DNA of 64,000 nt, taken from the NCBI GenBank assembly GCA_029747015.1, contig JAKOGI010002210.1, forward strand, positions 62,501-126,500, given 5' to 3'. This stretch comes from Carnegiea gigantea. Lineage: Eukaryota; Streptophyta; Magnoliopsida; Caryophyllales; Cactaceae. Position 1 is the first letter of the stretch; each line of letters opens with the position of its first letter. Shown here in pieces: positions 12,036 through 23,846 of the stretch. Below the pieces are notes generated by a model that did no database searches, was not told the DNA's origin, and worked only from the letters and a program-made list of their open reading frames with translations. A program made the position numbers and the translations under genes.

Positions 12036-12437
12036 GGACATGTTCTTTTTGTGGGTAAATTAGATAGGTGAAAGAGTGAAGTAGGTTGAAGTAAGTTGAG
12101 GTAGATTGAGGTAGGTTGATATTTTTTTTAGGTAGGTTGAAATAGGTTGAAGTTGGTTAAAGTGGGTTGATGTAGGTTGAAGTGGATTGAAGTTGGTTGA
12201 TGTAGGTTGAAGTGGGTTGAAGTTGGTATATTTTTTATGTGGTGGGTTGAAGCGGGTTAAAATAATCAGAATGCAATTAATGTGTGATAATTTCTGAAAT
12301 TACCGAAATTTTGTGGAATTTTTGTTTATTCTTTTTTTATTTTCATTTTTTTATTTTTTATTTTTTTCATTTTTCAATTTTTATTTGTTAATTTTTATTT
12401 TTTATGATTATTTTTATTTTTTATTTTTCATTTTTTT

Positions 12438-12469
<32 letters not shown>

Positions 12470-14972
12470 TTCATTTTTCATTTTTTATTTTTCCTTTTTT
12501 ATTTATTATTTATTATTTTTTAATTTTTTAATAACTTATTATTTTTTAATTTTTTAATTTCTTATCCTTATTTTTCATTTTTAATTTTTAATTTTTAATT
12601 TTTAATTTTTAATTTTTAATATTTAATTTTTTAAATTTTTAATTTTTATGTTTTTATTTTTTATGTTTTTATGTTTTTATGTTTTTATATTTTATTTTTT
12701 TATTTTTTATTCCGTATTTTTTATTTTTTTGTATTTGTATTTGTATTTTTATTTTTATTTTTTACTTTTTACTTATTACTTTTTATTATTTTATTTTCTT
12801 ATTTTCTTATTTTTTATTTTTAATTTTTTATGTTTTTATTTTTGTATTTTTGTATTTTTGTATTTTTATATGTTTTTATTTTTTCAATTTTTTATTTTTT
12901 ATTTTTTATTTTTTATTTTTTATTTTTTTATTTTTTATGTTTTTATGTTTTTATTTTTTATTTTTTTAATATTTCTTAATTTTTTATTTTGTAATTTTAT
13001 ATTTTATATTTCATATTTTATATTTCTTATTTGTTATTTTATATTTTATATTTTTTATTTTTTATTTTTGTTTTTTACTTTTTATTATTTATTTTTTTAT
13101 TTTTTAATTTTAATTTTTTAATTTTTATGTATTTATTTTTTATTTTTTAACTTTTATTTGTTATATTTGTTATATTTTTTAAATTTTTTAATTTCTTATT
13201 TCTTATTTTTTATTTTTTATTTCTTATTTTTAGTTTTGTATTTTTATTTTTAAATTTTTATTTTTATTTTGTATTTTTTCATTTTTAATTTGTAATTTGT
13301 AATTTGTAATTTGTAATTTTTATTTTTTATTTTTTATTTTTTACTGTTTATTTTTTTAGTTTTTTATGTTGAATGTTTTTATTTTTGATTTTTTAGTTCT
13401 TATTTTTTATTTTTTATTTTTTACATTTTAATTTTCTTTTTTATTTTTATTTTAAATTTTGAATTTTTTATTTTTTATTTCTGATTTTTTATTTTTTATT
13501 TTTTATTTGTTGTTTTTAATTTGTTGTTTTTAATTTTTAATTTTTTATATTTCATTTTTTATTATTTCTAATTTAATATTTTATATTTTTGTTTGTTGTT
13601 AATTTTTTATATTTATTTTAAATTTTTTATATTTTTATTTTTATTGCAAACAAAAGTTACAGAAAATTCCAACAAAATAAAAAACAAAAAACAGAAAAAT
13701 AAAGACACAAAAAATAAAAATAAAAAATAAAAAATAAAAAATAAAAAAATTAAAACATAAAAAATTAAGGAATAAAAAATAAAAAATAAAAAATTAAAAT
13801 GTAAAAGTAAAAAATAAAAAATAAAAAATAAAAAATAAAAACATAAAACATGAAAACATGAAAACATAAAAAAATAAAAAAATGAAAAATAAAAAATGAA
13901 AAATGAAAAATAAAACATAAAAAGTTAAAAAATAAATAAATGATAAATAAAAATTTAAAATTAACGTAAAAAATAAAAAATAAAAAATAAAAAATAAAAA
14001 CATAAAAACATAAAAAAATAAAATCATCGAAAAATAAAAAACAAAAATCAAAAATAAAAAAATAAAAAATAAACTGTAAAAAATAAAAAATAAAAAATAA
14101 AAAATAAAACATAAAAATTAAAATTAAAAATTAAAAATAAAATGAAAAATTAAAATTAAAATTAAAAATTTAAAAATTTAAAAATTGAAAAATAAAAAAA
14201 AGAAAAAAGAAAATATAAAATACAAAATATAAAAACTAAAAAAATATAAAAATAAAAAATAAAAATAAAAAATAGAAAAATAGAAAAATAAAAAAATAAA
14301 AAATAAAATATAAAATATAAAACGTAAAAAATATAACATATAAAAATAAAAAAATAAAATAAAAAAATAAAAAAAGAAATTAAAAAACTTAAAAAATAAA
14401 ATATAAAATATAAAATATAAAAAATAAAAAATCGAAATATCGAAATATCGAAAAATTAAAAAAATAAAAAATAAAACATATGAAAAATAAAAAATAAAAA
14501 AGAATAAACAAAAATTTCATAAACTTTCGATAACTTCATAAATTATCACACATTAATTACGTTCTCATTATTTTAACCTACTTCAACTCACCACATAAAC
14601 AATATATCAGCTTCAACGCACTTCAACCTACATCAACTTACTTCAACCTAGTTCAACCTATTTCAACCCACATCAAAAAAAAAAAAATACCAACTTTAAC
14701 CTACCTCAACCCACCTCAACCTACTTCAACCTACTTCACTCTTTTACCCACCCAATTTACCCATGAAAATAACAGACTCTAAAATCTCACATGATACTTT
14801 ACAAATTATTAAAATTATGAAGGGGGTGGGTTGAAGTACGTTGAAGTAGGTTGAGGTAGGTTGAAGTTGGTTGAAGTTGGTATTTTTTTTCAAGTGGGTT
14901 GAAATAGGTTGAAGTAGGTTGAAGTGGGTTGAAATGGGTAAATATGGATTGACCCACGAAAAGAATAGGTCC
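12036..14972. mobile_element. PIF/Harbinger-like MITE, family T copy 2, with giant A/T core
   Basis: Same layout as the copy at 4141, at twice the length (2937 bp). TTA flanks both ends (12033-12035 and 14973-14975). The left end contains ATGTTCTTTTTGTGGGTAAA. The right end in reverse reads GGACCTATTCTTTTCGTGGG. GTTGAAGTAG-type arrays lie inside both ends. The core (about 12320-14510) is essentially only A/T: T-rich (TTTTTAT, TTTTAA) up to about 13640, then A-rich (AAAAATA) after it. This strand switch marks the symmetry axis. The duplicated right arm (inner end near 14780, then a second arm at 14822-14972) is present as in copy 1. Frames across the core encode only F/I/Y/L and are not genes. 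Confidence 0.8.
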
Positions 14973-14975
14973 TTA

Positions 14976-15400
14976 ATAGACACAGTATGCTGAAAAGATA
15001 TTTATCCAATTACTTGTATACTTTAGGATGGGAATAATAGCAACTTGCCCATAATACTGCTCCCCGCAAGTGGCAATAGCAAAACCTTCTCTTTTTTGTG
15101 CCCTTCCGTGTATTTCATGTGTTAGAGAGTGCCTGATTTGTGTCTAAGGGTGCCTGCCTAACATGTGCCCGATACGGTACAAATATGTGAAATTGTGAAG
15201 TGCGTAAAGCGGCCCCCTCCCAATAAAAAACCGAAAACACGCGCGCACACACAAAGGGGAGAATCCTTTCAATTGAAATGGCTCATAATAGTAGGGAGGT
15301 TTGAGAGTTGACAGCAAGAAAAAAGAACCGTGATACAGAGCAGTTCCAACAAGAAAAGCAATATCAAGATATTAGTGAAGTGGCATACAAGCCAAAGTAC
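14976..15400. other. intergenic, nothing supported
   Basis: A short unique-looking stretch between two elements. It has a short alternating G/C-A/C patch (15240-15255) and no gene or repeat ends. Confidence 0.45.
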
Positions 15401-15575
15401 AGCAAAAGTAGACCTTGCAAAAATTGATCCGACCTATAGATCCGACCCGAACCCACCCAAAAATTTTAAGTTTTGAACATGATTTTCTTGACCCAAGTCT
15501 GAAAAATCCGTAAATTAGCGGGCCAAATCCGATCCGAACCCGAACCCGAACCCGTCTACTTGACCTGATCATTAT

Positions 15576-15930
15576 GACTCTATTTGGCAATCAGCTGTTA
15601 ATTGTTAGTTGTTTGAGTTAGCTATTAAATGTTTGAGTTAGTTGTTTGTATTAGTTGTTTAAATTAGCTGTTTATTGAAAAACTATTTGGTAAAATTAAT
15701 TATTTCTGATAAAGTTATGAAACAAAGAACTAATTGTTCAAAAAACTCTTCCAAAAAGCTCATTGAATTAGCTATTTTAAATTAGCTGTTTGGACCCAAA
15801 AAGCTCTTCTGAAAAGCTCTTTCACTAAACACCCAGATTAGATTTTTCACTTGATCAAACAGCTAATTTTGGTCAAAAAATCTCTTTTTGCCCAAAAAGC
15901 TCTTCAAAAAGCTGTTTGCCAAACACCCCC
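15576..15930. mobile_element. MITE family B, copy 2
   Basis: A 355-bp palindromic element inside family A copy 3. The ends are GACTCTATTTGGCAATCAGC and, in reverse, GGGGGTGTTTGGCAAACAGC. TAT flanks both sides (15573-15575, 15931-15933). It carries the same AGCTGTTT / AGCTAATT words as the copy at 961. Comparison with uninterrupted copy 2 of family A confirms that this segment is an insertion. Confidence 0.75.
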
Positions 15931-16493
15931 TATATCCTTACTTTTTGATTTTTCTCTAATTTATCCATCTTAATAATTACAATTAGTCATTTTATTAAAT
16001 AGTTTAAAAAATATTTTATGACTACCGCATCTATTTACAAATTAAGCAATAATAATCTTATTTTTTCTTCTCAATTCTCTAAAAATAATATTGTATACAA
16101 CTTTTAAATGAAAAAAATATTAAAAATAGGTATAAAATTGCATGAAATAACTATCTAATCTTTTAAAAGAAGGTAATTTAAAAGAAGACAAGCATTAAAG
16201 ATGTGCAAGTCATACCATTATGTACTTAGTTAAACAAATATGTCTAATTATTTTTTAAATTAATTAATTTATAATAATTTAAATTTTTTGATGTTATAAC
16301 TGCAGGATAATATCCTGTGCTTCTTTTATTCAATTTTGTTTATCGTTTTAACTAGTCTTGAACTATAATGCTAGTGGTAGGAAAACAGCTACCCGTTTTA
16401 TATTGGAGTTGGCCCATTAATAAATTTTTACCTGATTGGATATCGGTAGGTTAGTCAATAAAAATATTAAATTATTAAATAGGCTATTAGCAG

Positions 16494-16973
16494 TAGGGGT
16501 ATTCATCGGTCCAAACCCGGGACTGGACCGGACCAAATAAGAGAGAAGTTATGGACCGTGGACCGAACCGAATAAGTTAAGGACTTGACCGGGATCGAAC
16601 CGAAAAAAGTCGGATTGGACCGGACCGGACTAAATTGTCACGCTAGCAAATTTTACGATATGAAAATTTTATATTTGTTTCAGTATGAACTATTTCAACA
16701 TATTTTTACCATAAAAAACAAATCAATATTCTTGAATATTTGAGATATTATAAGTTGCAAAAGAAAATTGAAATTGAATAAGTAAAAAGTCGATTTTTAA
16801 ATTTTTTTTATTTGGTCCTCGGTCCGGACCGGTGGACTCGTGGTTCGGACCGGATCGGACTAAAGACCGAACCGAAAAAATTTGTAGACCGTAGACCGGA
16901 CCAAATTAGTTCGGTCCGGCCCAGGTTGGTCTTCGGTCCGGTCCCAATTTGGACCGAATAATAAACAGTCCTA
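16494..16973. mobile_element. hAT-like non-autonomous element, family E
   Basis: A 480-bp element inside family A copy 3. The ends are TAGGGGTATTCATCGGTCC and, in reverse, TAGGACTGTTTATTATTCGG. The 8-bp flanks ATTAGCAG (16486-16493) and ATTAGCGG (16974-16981) match at 7 of 8. Both ends are packed with GGACCGGACC / GGTCCGGTCC words. No ORF is present. Confidence 0.83.
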
Positions 16974-17433
16974 ATTAGCGGTCAAACTGCTATAACATAT
17001 TAAAACGCTCTAAATGGGCTGCCCCATAAATGGTCAACCCGATATTGACCTTCTTTCAATATACGGATTAATCTACCTAAAATCAAGTAGGGCTTAATTC
17101 TTTGCCAGTCCATACAAGATGTTCACATATTATAATAAAAAGTTTGAATGTTTTTTAATATTCTTTTGAGAAATTACAATTATTATGCCTTTTCATTAAA
17201 TAATGACAATTTTGAGTAATAAATATGTAGAATTTTTGATTTTGAAAAAAGAAAAATAACTCACAGAAAAAGCGCTCTAAATCCATTGGGTTGATTTGAA
17301 ACCCGTAAGCTGAAATACACCCGTCTGTATTTTACCCAAACTCGAAATACACCTGACCTATATTTTATCTGAATTCGAATACACCCGATCAATATTTTAT
17401 CTGCTCATCTGAACTGACAGGTCCAAGTAAAAG

Positions 17434-19303
17434 CATGAAGAGGGGAAGGGTGCCGGTAGACGATGAGATGTAATGATCGACCCTTGTATTGTTCTAAGTC
17501 AATCATAGCGTAGGGAGAAATAGAGACGGAGAGCGACAGAAGAGGGCTAAAGACATTGAACACCATGATTGTAATAGAGAAGAAAAGACCAGTCAAGATT
17601 ACAGTAACAAAACGTGAAACATATCCCATCATTCATTCTTACCATTCTTCCTCAGCTACCCACCTTCAGTAAATACACTCATATTAGTAACATATAAGAG
17701 GGAGGATCGGTGTTCTGTCTGAATATTTTTGCTCTTCACATGATCACATTAGTCATATTCTAGTCCACATGATTTGCACGAAAATTTTACAAAATTCTTA
17801 CAGCTTGCTTGGAGATTTTATAAGACTCTTCCATACTTTGTAGAATATATTCGACAAGCTTCAATAAAAATAGGGCCAAGGCCTTCCACAGTCCAGTTCT
17901 GTTTCACGGAGTTTCACTAGACACTTTTTCCCAACAAATTACACAGCGTTGTTAAGCCTTTTAAAGCTTTACTAAAAGTTTCAAACCATCTCTATAAATC
18001 TCAAGACTCATCTATAAATTTCAAGATCTGCAAATTTAGAGCCTTCCTTCACAATTGTCTGCACTGTTTACAAACTTCTAAACTCCTAGAAGTGTCAAAA
18101 CCCTGCTCACAACTCTTCCGTAAATTTCCAAACCTAATTAAGCCTTCCCTTCCATTACCTTCTCATTCCCTCTACAGCCCTGACCTCGATATACAAAGAA
18201 TAAAGGATTAGGGGCACTTCAAACCTTAATGAGATGTGCCTCCAAAGTGGATAAAGGATTATGAACTCATCATTGAACTGTTTAGGAAAATGAGTTTTTT
18301 TTTGAATAAAAAAAATTATGGGAGACTTCATAGTATAACTCATCGGGACTTTGGGAGCCTCATGTCTCACTGACACACGGAGTAATACACAACTCACAAG
18401 TTTATATATATGTTCAAATCTTTAATTATGTCAATATGAGACAATATTCACTTTCATACTTCAATGGAGAAGGAAAAAAAACCACAACTCTACCCTCAAC
18501 TAAGAGTAGGATAGTAAGGTAAGTCTCGCTAAACAAAAACCTTGATGGTAAGCAGGCGTATTTTTCTTTTTTTTTTGAGGGGGGCATAAAAAAATAATTA
18601 ATTAATTAAAAAGGGGGCATAAAAACTTAATTAATTAATAAATTAATTAATTGAGTAGATATATGAGAAACATAAAATTCCGAGATTGCATACAGTTCTT
18701 AAGATAACCCTAAAATTTAAAACTTTAAACCTACAATTGTGCATTTCTCCTTCTGTGTTCACTGTCGCGAAAAAAGAAGTGCACAGCATGCTGGCCACAC
18801 ACAACACACTCAGATACCCCAAATGGAAATGTTGACACATGGACAATGAAGACACGCTCAAGACCTAGTGTAGTAAACAAACAACTCAAAAGCTGCGCCA
18901 GCTAAAGCTGAAGCGACTACACATCGTGGCCACGCAATCGTGTGTACGCGAAGAAACAAACAAGGTGACATCCCAGTTTGGACGGTCATCCCCATAATTA
19001 GGGCAAGCAAGAATACGGTTGGGGTCATTTCAGGCGTGAATAAATTGAACTAACCAGCATTTCACATCCGGATTCCATTTGAATTGTAAATCAGACACTC
19101 TATCTAGTTCCGAACCCAGACTCACATATTTGATGTTCGAACTTGATTGTCAGAATGTTCAAATTTGTGATATGAATTTTGAATATTCAGACTAAAATTT
19201 TATTTGACCGAACCCGAATCCCATTTGTCAATGGTCGGACACGGTTCTCTGAAGTTGTTTTTATAAAATTTTCTAGAGAATTTCTACCAAAATTCACATA
19301 AAC
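17434..19303. other. intergenic, nothing supported
   Basis: No gene is supported on either strand. At about 18590-18655 there is an AATTAATT-rich patch with two GGGGGCATAAAA repeats. From about 19070 the sequence takes on a TTCGAAC / GTCCGAA-rich character that resumes after the MITE at 19307. This suggests an older, unbounded repeat around it. Confidence 0.45.
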
Positions 19304-19306
19304 TTA

Positions 19307-19639
19307 GGCCCTGTTCTTTTCATGGTTTAATGAATCCAATCCACTCCTTCCCATACTTACCTACTTCTTCCCCCCTTTTCCACTCTTTCCCACACTTAAA
19401 CAAAAATACCACTCCTTCCCACCCTCACCCACTCCTTCCCCCCTTTCCCACACTCCTTCATTCAACTCCCCCACTTTATTCAACTCCTTTCAACTCCTGC
19501 CCACTTTCACCCACTCCTTTCCCCCCTTTCCCACACTCAAAAAAAAAATACCACTCTTACGAACTCTCATCCACTCATTGTCCCCTTTCCCACACTCACT
19601 CACCCCACACCCATCATTTTCCACTGAAAAAAACAGGGC
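19307..19639. mobile_element. CT-rich PIF/Harbinger-like MITE
   Basis: A 333-bp element with TTA on both sides (19304-19306 and 19640-19642). The ends are GGCCCTGTTCTTTTCATGG and, in reverse, GCCCTGTTTTTTTCAGTGG. The interior is an array of ACTCCTTCCC / CACTCCTTTC words on one strand. The ends resemble family T but the repeat word differs. Confidence 0.75.
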
Positions 19640-19642
19640 TTA

Positions 19643-20428
19643 AATTCGATGTCCGAATCCGATTTTCCGATTGTTCGAATTTGTCCGAATCCAAAATGGT
19701 TCAAAAATGACAACCCAAACCCAACCCAAATTTAAATTCGAACATGACCAATTATCCGAATTTTAAATTCAGAAAAATTTTGTATTCATACCTAATTAAT
19801 TCGGATCAGACAAATTCAAGTAATCGAATCGGACGAATTTTTAGTGTTCATGAAAGACACTCCCTAAGAATCTTGGCCAACTTTCATGTTAGGAGAACTT
19901 AGAGACACCGCAATTTGCTCATTTGCACCTAACATAGTACTTGACAAAGTACATGGTAAAAACGAAATGTTGTACGCAATAATTAAGCAGGGCTTGATTG
20001 AACCAAACACTATTTGTGTCACAATAAAAGATGCCCCAAAAGACAGGTTAAGACATTTGTTTCATGCTGACAAATAAGAGTACATAAATCAACCTTTCCA
20101 AAATGAATGTCCGACATCCTGCTGTTCGCACCTAGGACATTCTGCAATAATTTTTCTGCTTTCCTAAAATCGCGACGTTTTAATTCAAGTCTATTGAAGT
20201 TATTTGGACAGAATTATGCAAGCATGGAGGAAAGAGGAAAAGCCTGTGAATTGTGACTTGGACAAAAAAGAAAAGACAACATGAACAAAATTTATTCCCT
20301 GCATAGGACTAGAAACAGAATTTTCCTAAATCTATCATTATGCAGTATGGAAAAACAATTGCATTGTATCAAATATACAGAGAAATCATACAACTAAAAA
20401 TTCAGAGTATGGTAAAACTTGCACTGCA
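19643..20428. other. 3' flank of LIP1
   Basis: A TTCGAA/GTCCGA-rich repeat tail to about 19860, then a short open frame (19886-20077, +) with no recognised domain. The segment 20078-20428 should hold the LIP1 3' untranslated region (minus strand). I could not fix the polyadenylation site. Confidence 0.5.
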
Positions 20429-20560
20429 TCAGGCACCTGTTACCTCCAATGTAGAAGAAGATGAATTAGCTCGGTCTGCATCTATCATTGACTTAATGTA
20501 GAACTCACCTGCCTTATATGAAGATCTCACCATGGGACCAGAAGCCACATAGCGGAATCC
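20429..20560 (-). CDS. LIP1: LIP1 exon 4
   Basis: 132 bases. The acceptor is CTTGCAG|GG. It encodes [20 protein letters not shown], then KSMIDADR and a short Ser-rich tail ending at TGA (20431-20429). Confidence 0.95.
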   Translation of the reverse strand, partial: GFRYVASGPMVRSSYKAGEFYIKSMIDADRANSSSSTLEVTGA

Positions 20561-23500
20561 CTGCAAGACAGTGAAAGCATTAAAAAGCAGGTCAAGTCTC
20601 TATTGTATGCCCCCAAGGATACACCAGGTCCAGTGTCTACTTTAAGCAAACATGAAGGGGATAATCCTTCTCAGAGGCAATTAAAAGCAAGGTGTTCACC
20701 AACCAACAACAAATGATGGCTACAGCTTATCTCCAAAAGACTGCTCCCCAGATCATAGCCAACCAAGTATTTTAATTTGTCTATGCATTTCAAATAATGT
20801 AGCGAAATAACAAAATATTAACCCATAGTTCCACCTAGGTGAAGTGGGAGAGAGGGCCATACGTATTCTGCTTTTCCCTTCAATTGCTAGAGCGCTGTTT
20901 AGATCAGATCATTATACGTATATTAGGGCAGTGCCATGTTTGAGACGACTGTTTATCGAATAATATAATTTGTTGCTTGACACATGCTATTTATGCCTAC
21001 ATAGGGCAAAAATTGATATAGGCAGCAGATCATACCATTTCCATCCCAAGAACTCTATATTTCTCAAAAGCCTCAGGAGTGATGTACTCGGATACTGGCA
21101 TGTGGCGTTTTGAAGGTCTCATATACTGACCAAAGGTCATCACATCAACACCAGCAGCTCTCACCTTTTCCATAGTTCTCACTACTTGGTCAGGGGTTTC
21201 ACCACAACCCAACATTATTGATGTTTTGGTTAGAGTACCAGGAGGAGCATACTCTTTAGCCAACTTCAAGACATCAATAGACTGCTTAAAATTTGCACGA
21301 CGATCTCTAACTACACTCTGAAGCTCTTCAACAGTCTCAATGTTGTGTGCAAAAACATCCAGTCCAGACGTAGACACTTTCTCAACACAAACAGGGTCAC
21401 CACGGAAATCAGGAACTGCAAAAGTTAAAGATTGTCAGTAGACAACACAAAATAGCCATTTTGAAAAAAAATGTAGGCATAAAAATGACAGCACGTTTCA
21501 CATCTCCAAGTCATTTCTCAAGTGGACTCCACAGTTGGCTCCTTCAAGTTGCATCACACAAACAATCACTGGCATTTAAAAGGTAAACAAAAAAGAGAAC
21601 TCTGTGTAGTTAGTAACTTTCACACAGTGTTAGGGAAGAAGGCACAAAAGTGAAGATGTATAAGGCCTCTATCAATAATGAGTCTTAGCATCAGGATGTC
21701 TTCAGCAAGTTCTGCAATTAGGTCCAGAACCATTACACTCTATACAGCACCAGTCACAAAAAACCAGTGACAAAAAGGGGAAAGACCTCCTTCCTCTAAT
21801 GCATCTATCATCTCAGTCAAGATATTTTGAAGAATATCGAACTAATCAAGCACACGACTAAACATGCTTAAGAAGCATAACACTCTAACTTCCCTTGATT
21901 TGAATTTTGCTGTGGGACGAAAAAGCGGATGGGATAACCAAGTATAAAAGAAATAGTTCATTACAAAAATAGAAAAATAATAATAATAAAATCCGTTCTT
22001 GAACATATAACATGAACATAGTTTAGAAATTAGAATGCATATAGATGCTAATAATACCAAGGGATTCTATGAGCATGGTTGGCTTCAAAATCTTCAGCTT
22101 CTGAACAGTTTCAGCAAAATGACCACTTCCCTGATCAGGTAAGTCATCCCGGTCAACACTTGTAATTACCACATAATCGAGGCCCCAGGATGCAATAGCC
22201 TCAGCAACATTGGTTGGTTCATTTGGATCTGGAGGCGGCGGAGTTCTTGATGTCTTGACATTACAGAACCTAAAGAAAGAACACATTTCATGTAAATTGT
22301 TTAAATAGTCTGGAAAAAAAGCCGCCCCACCCCCCCCCAAAAAAAAGGTGCGGAAAACCTTAGCAGAAAGAAGGAAATATAAAAAAAAAAACTATTCAAG
22401 AGGATGCAAAGTTTATTGGCACTTGCATTGACTAGAAATGATACAAAGTACAGCATTGCCCAATTGCTTAAACACACACGGCCATTATTTGCAACAACAT
22501 AACAAACTAACTAGAAAGGAAGTCAAATACTTCCAGCCTCACCCAGTTTTTTTTTTTTTTTTTTTTGAATTTTTTTTAAAAAAAAGAAGCCCACATCCAA
22601 GCCTCCAGAGTCCATCCCATCAAAAAATAGGACACAAATAAAGAAATTTTCAGGAAAACCATCACAAGTTACGGTGAAAAAAAATGGTGCCTGTACACAC
22701 AGCCTTGTCCAGTAATCTATAATCATATATAATGTAATAGCCATTTCTTTTAAATGTAAGAGACAATTCCAATGACAACATTCCCAGACAGCTAGGTGCA
22801 GCATTTGATTCTTTATACAAGCATTACCAAAAGGTACTCCAACCCATACATAAGGAAGATGCAACCAGCAATTTCAGCTCAAAGGTTCCTACCTCATATA
22901 TAAGAGTATTATAACCACCACTCACCAGCACAACTCCTTCATCCCCCAAACCCAAAAAAAGGATAAGAAGAAACAAATTCTGACACTACAAATTGAAAAG
23001 TTAAAAACAGCTATATTGGCTTGTCCGCCAGCTTCTGGATAGCGCTAGGGCACAAAAGAATGAATGTATGGCATCAATTCAAAGATGTGACTTCTCAATA
23101 GATTACAGTCCTTCCAAAATACAGTGCTCCATCTGCCCCCACAAATATGCCTCACTAGCTAGTGTGAGAGGTCTCTAAAAAGTCATCATTGTACATTGGT
23201 AATAGTACTTGGCTCTATTTATCCACCCTGAAATCTATTTCTTAAATTCTACATCATTAAAAACTGAAAGTTTCACTGTCTTACTTGTGGAAAAAGGAAG
23301 CACTAAACATCATACCATCCATCCACTACACGACTGTCTTACTTGTGGAAAAAGGAAGCACTAAACATCATACCATCCATCCACTGCACGGTACATGGAA
23401 TAGCATTGCCAGGGAGCCCTATAGATAGAGGGAGGGAGGGGGGTGTTCTTGGGTAAGTTTCGTCACTGGGAAGTGGTTCAGCAGGATCCACACTACGTTG

Positions 23501-23797
23501 TGTGGCATTGTTAAAACCCAAGTAGATATGAAATTTATATATGCTTTCCAAATAAATGAAAAATACATTGGATCTGTGACATGCATCATGCACAAACTTG
23601 CCAACCAACATTGATAAGCTTCATCTATCAACCATTCAAAAGCTCAATTTAAGATTGACTAGAAAACAAAACAGGATTTGCATACGGACTTCTTTTGGCT
23701 GCCCAAAAGTTTGCTACTATATTGTTGTGGTGTTCTTGGTGTTCTAATGCCAACAACCTCTATGCAATTCAAGGATAAGGCTTTTACGACATCCAAT

Positions 23798-23846
<49 letters not shown>

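Larger units (their letters stand above)
15409..17425 (+). mobile_element. hAT-like non-autonomous element, family A copy 3 (two nested insertions)
   Basis: The ends are TAGACCTTGCAAAAATTGAT and, in reverse, TGGACCTGTCAGTTCAGATG. The flanking 8-mers AGCAAAAG (15401-15408) and AGTAAAAG (17426-17433) match at 7 of 8. Removing MITE B (15576-15930) and the family E element (16494-16973), with their duplications, leaves about 1.17 kb, the size of the other copies. It lies in the opposite orientation to copies 1 and 2. No ORF is present. Confidence 0.82.

Noticed and set aside
12313..14112. Several long open frames encoding F/I/Y/L-rich 'membrane' proteins
   Set aside because: They are translations of the A/T-only core of a MITE, open on both strands because T/A-only codons rarely form stops in some frames. 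No methionine context, no domain, no conservation signal.
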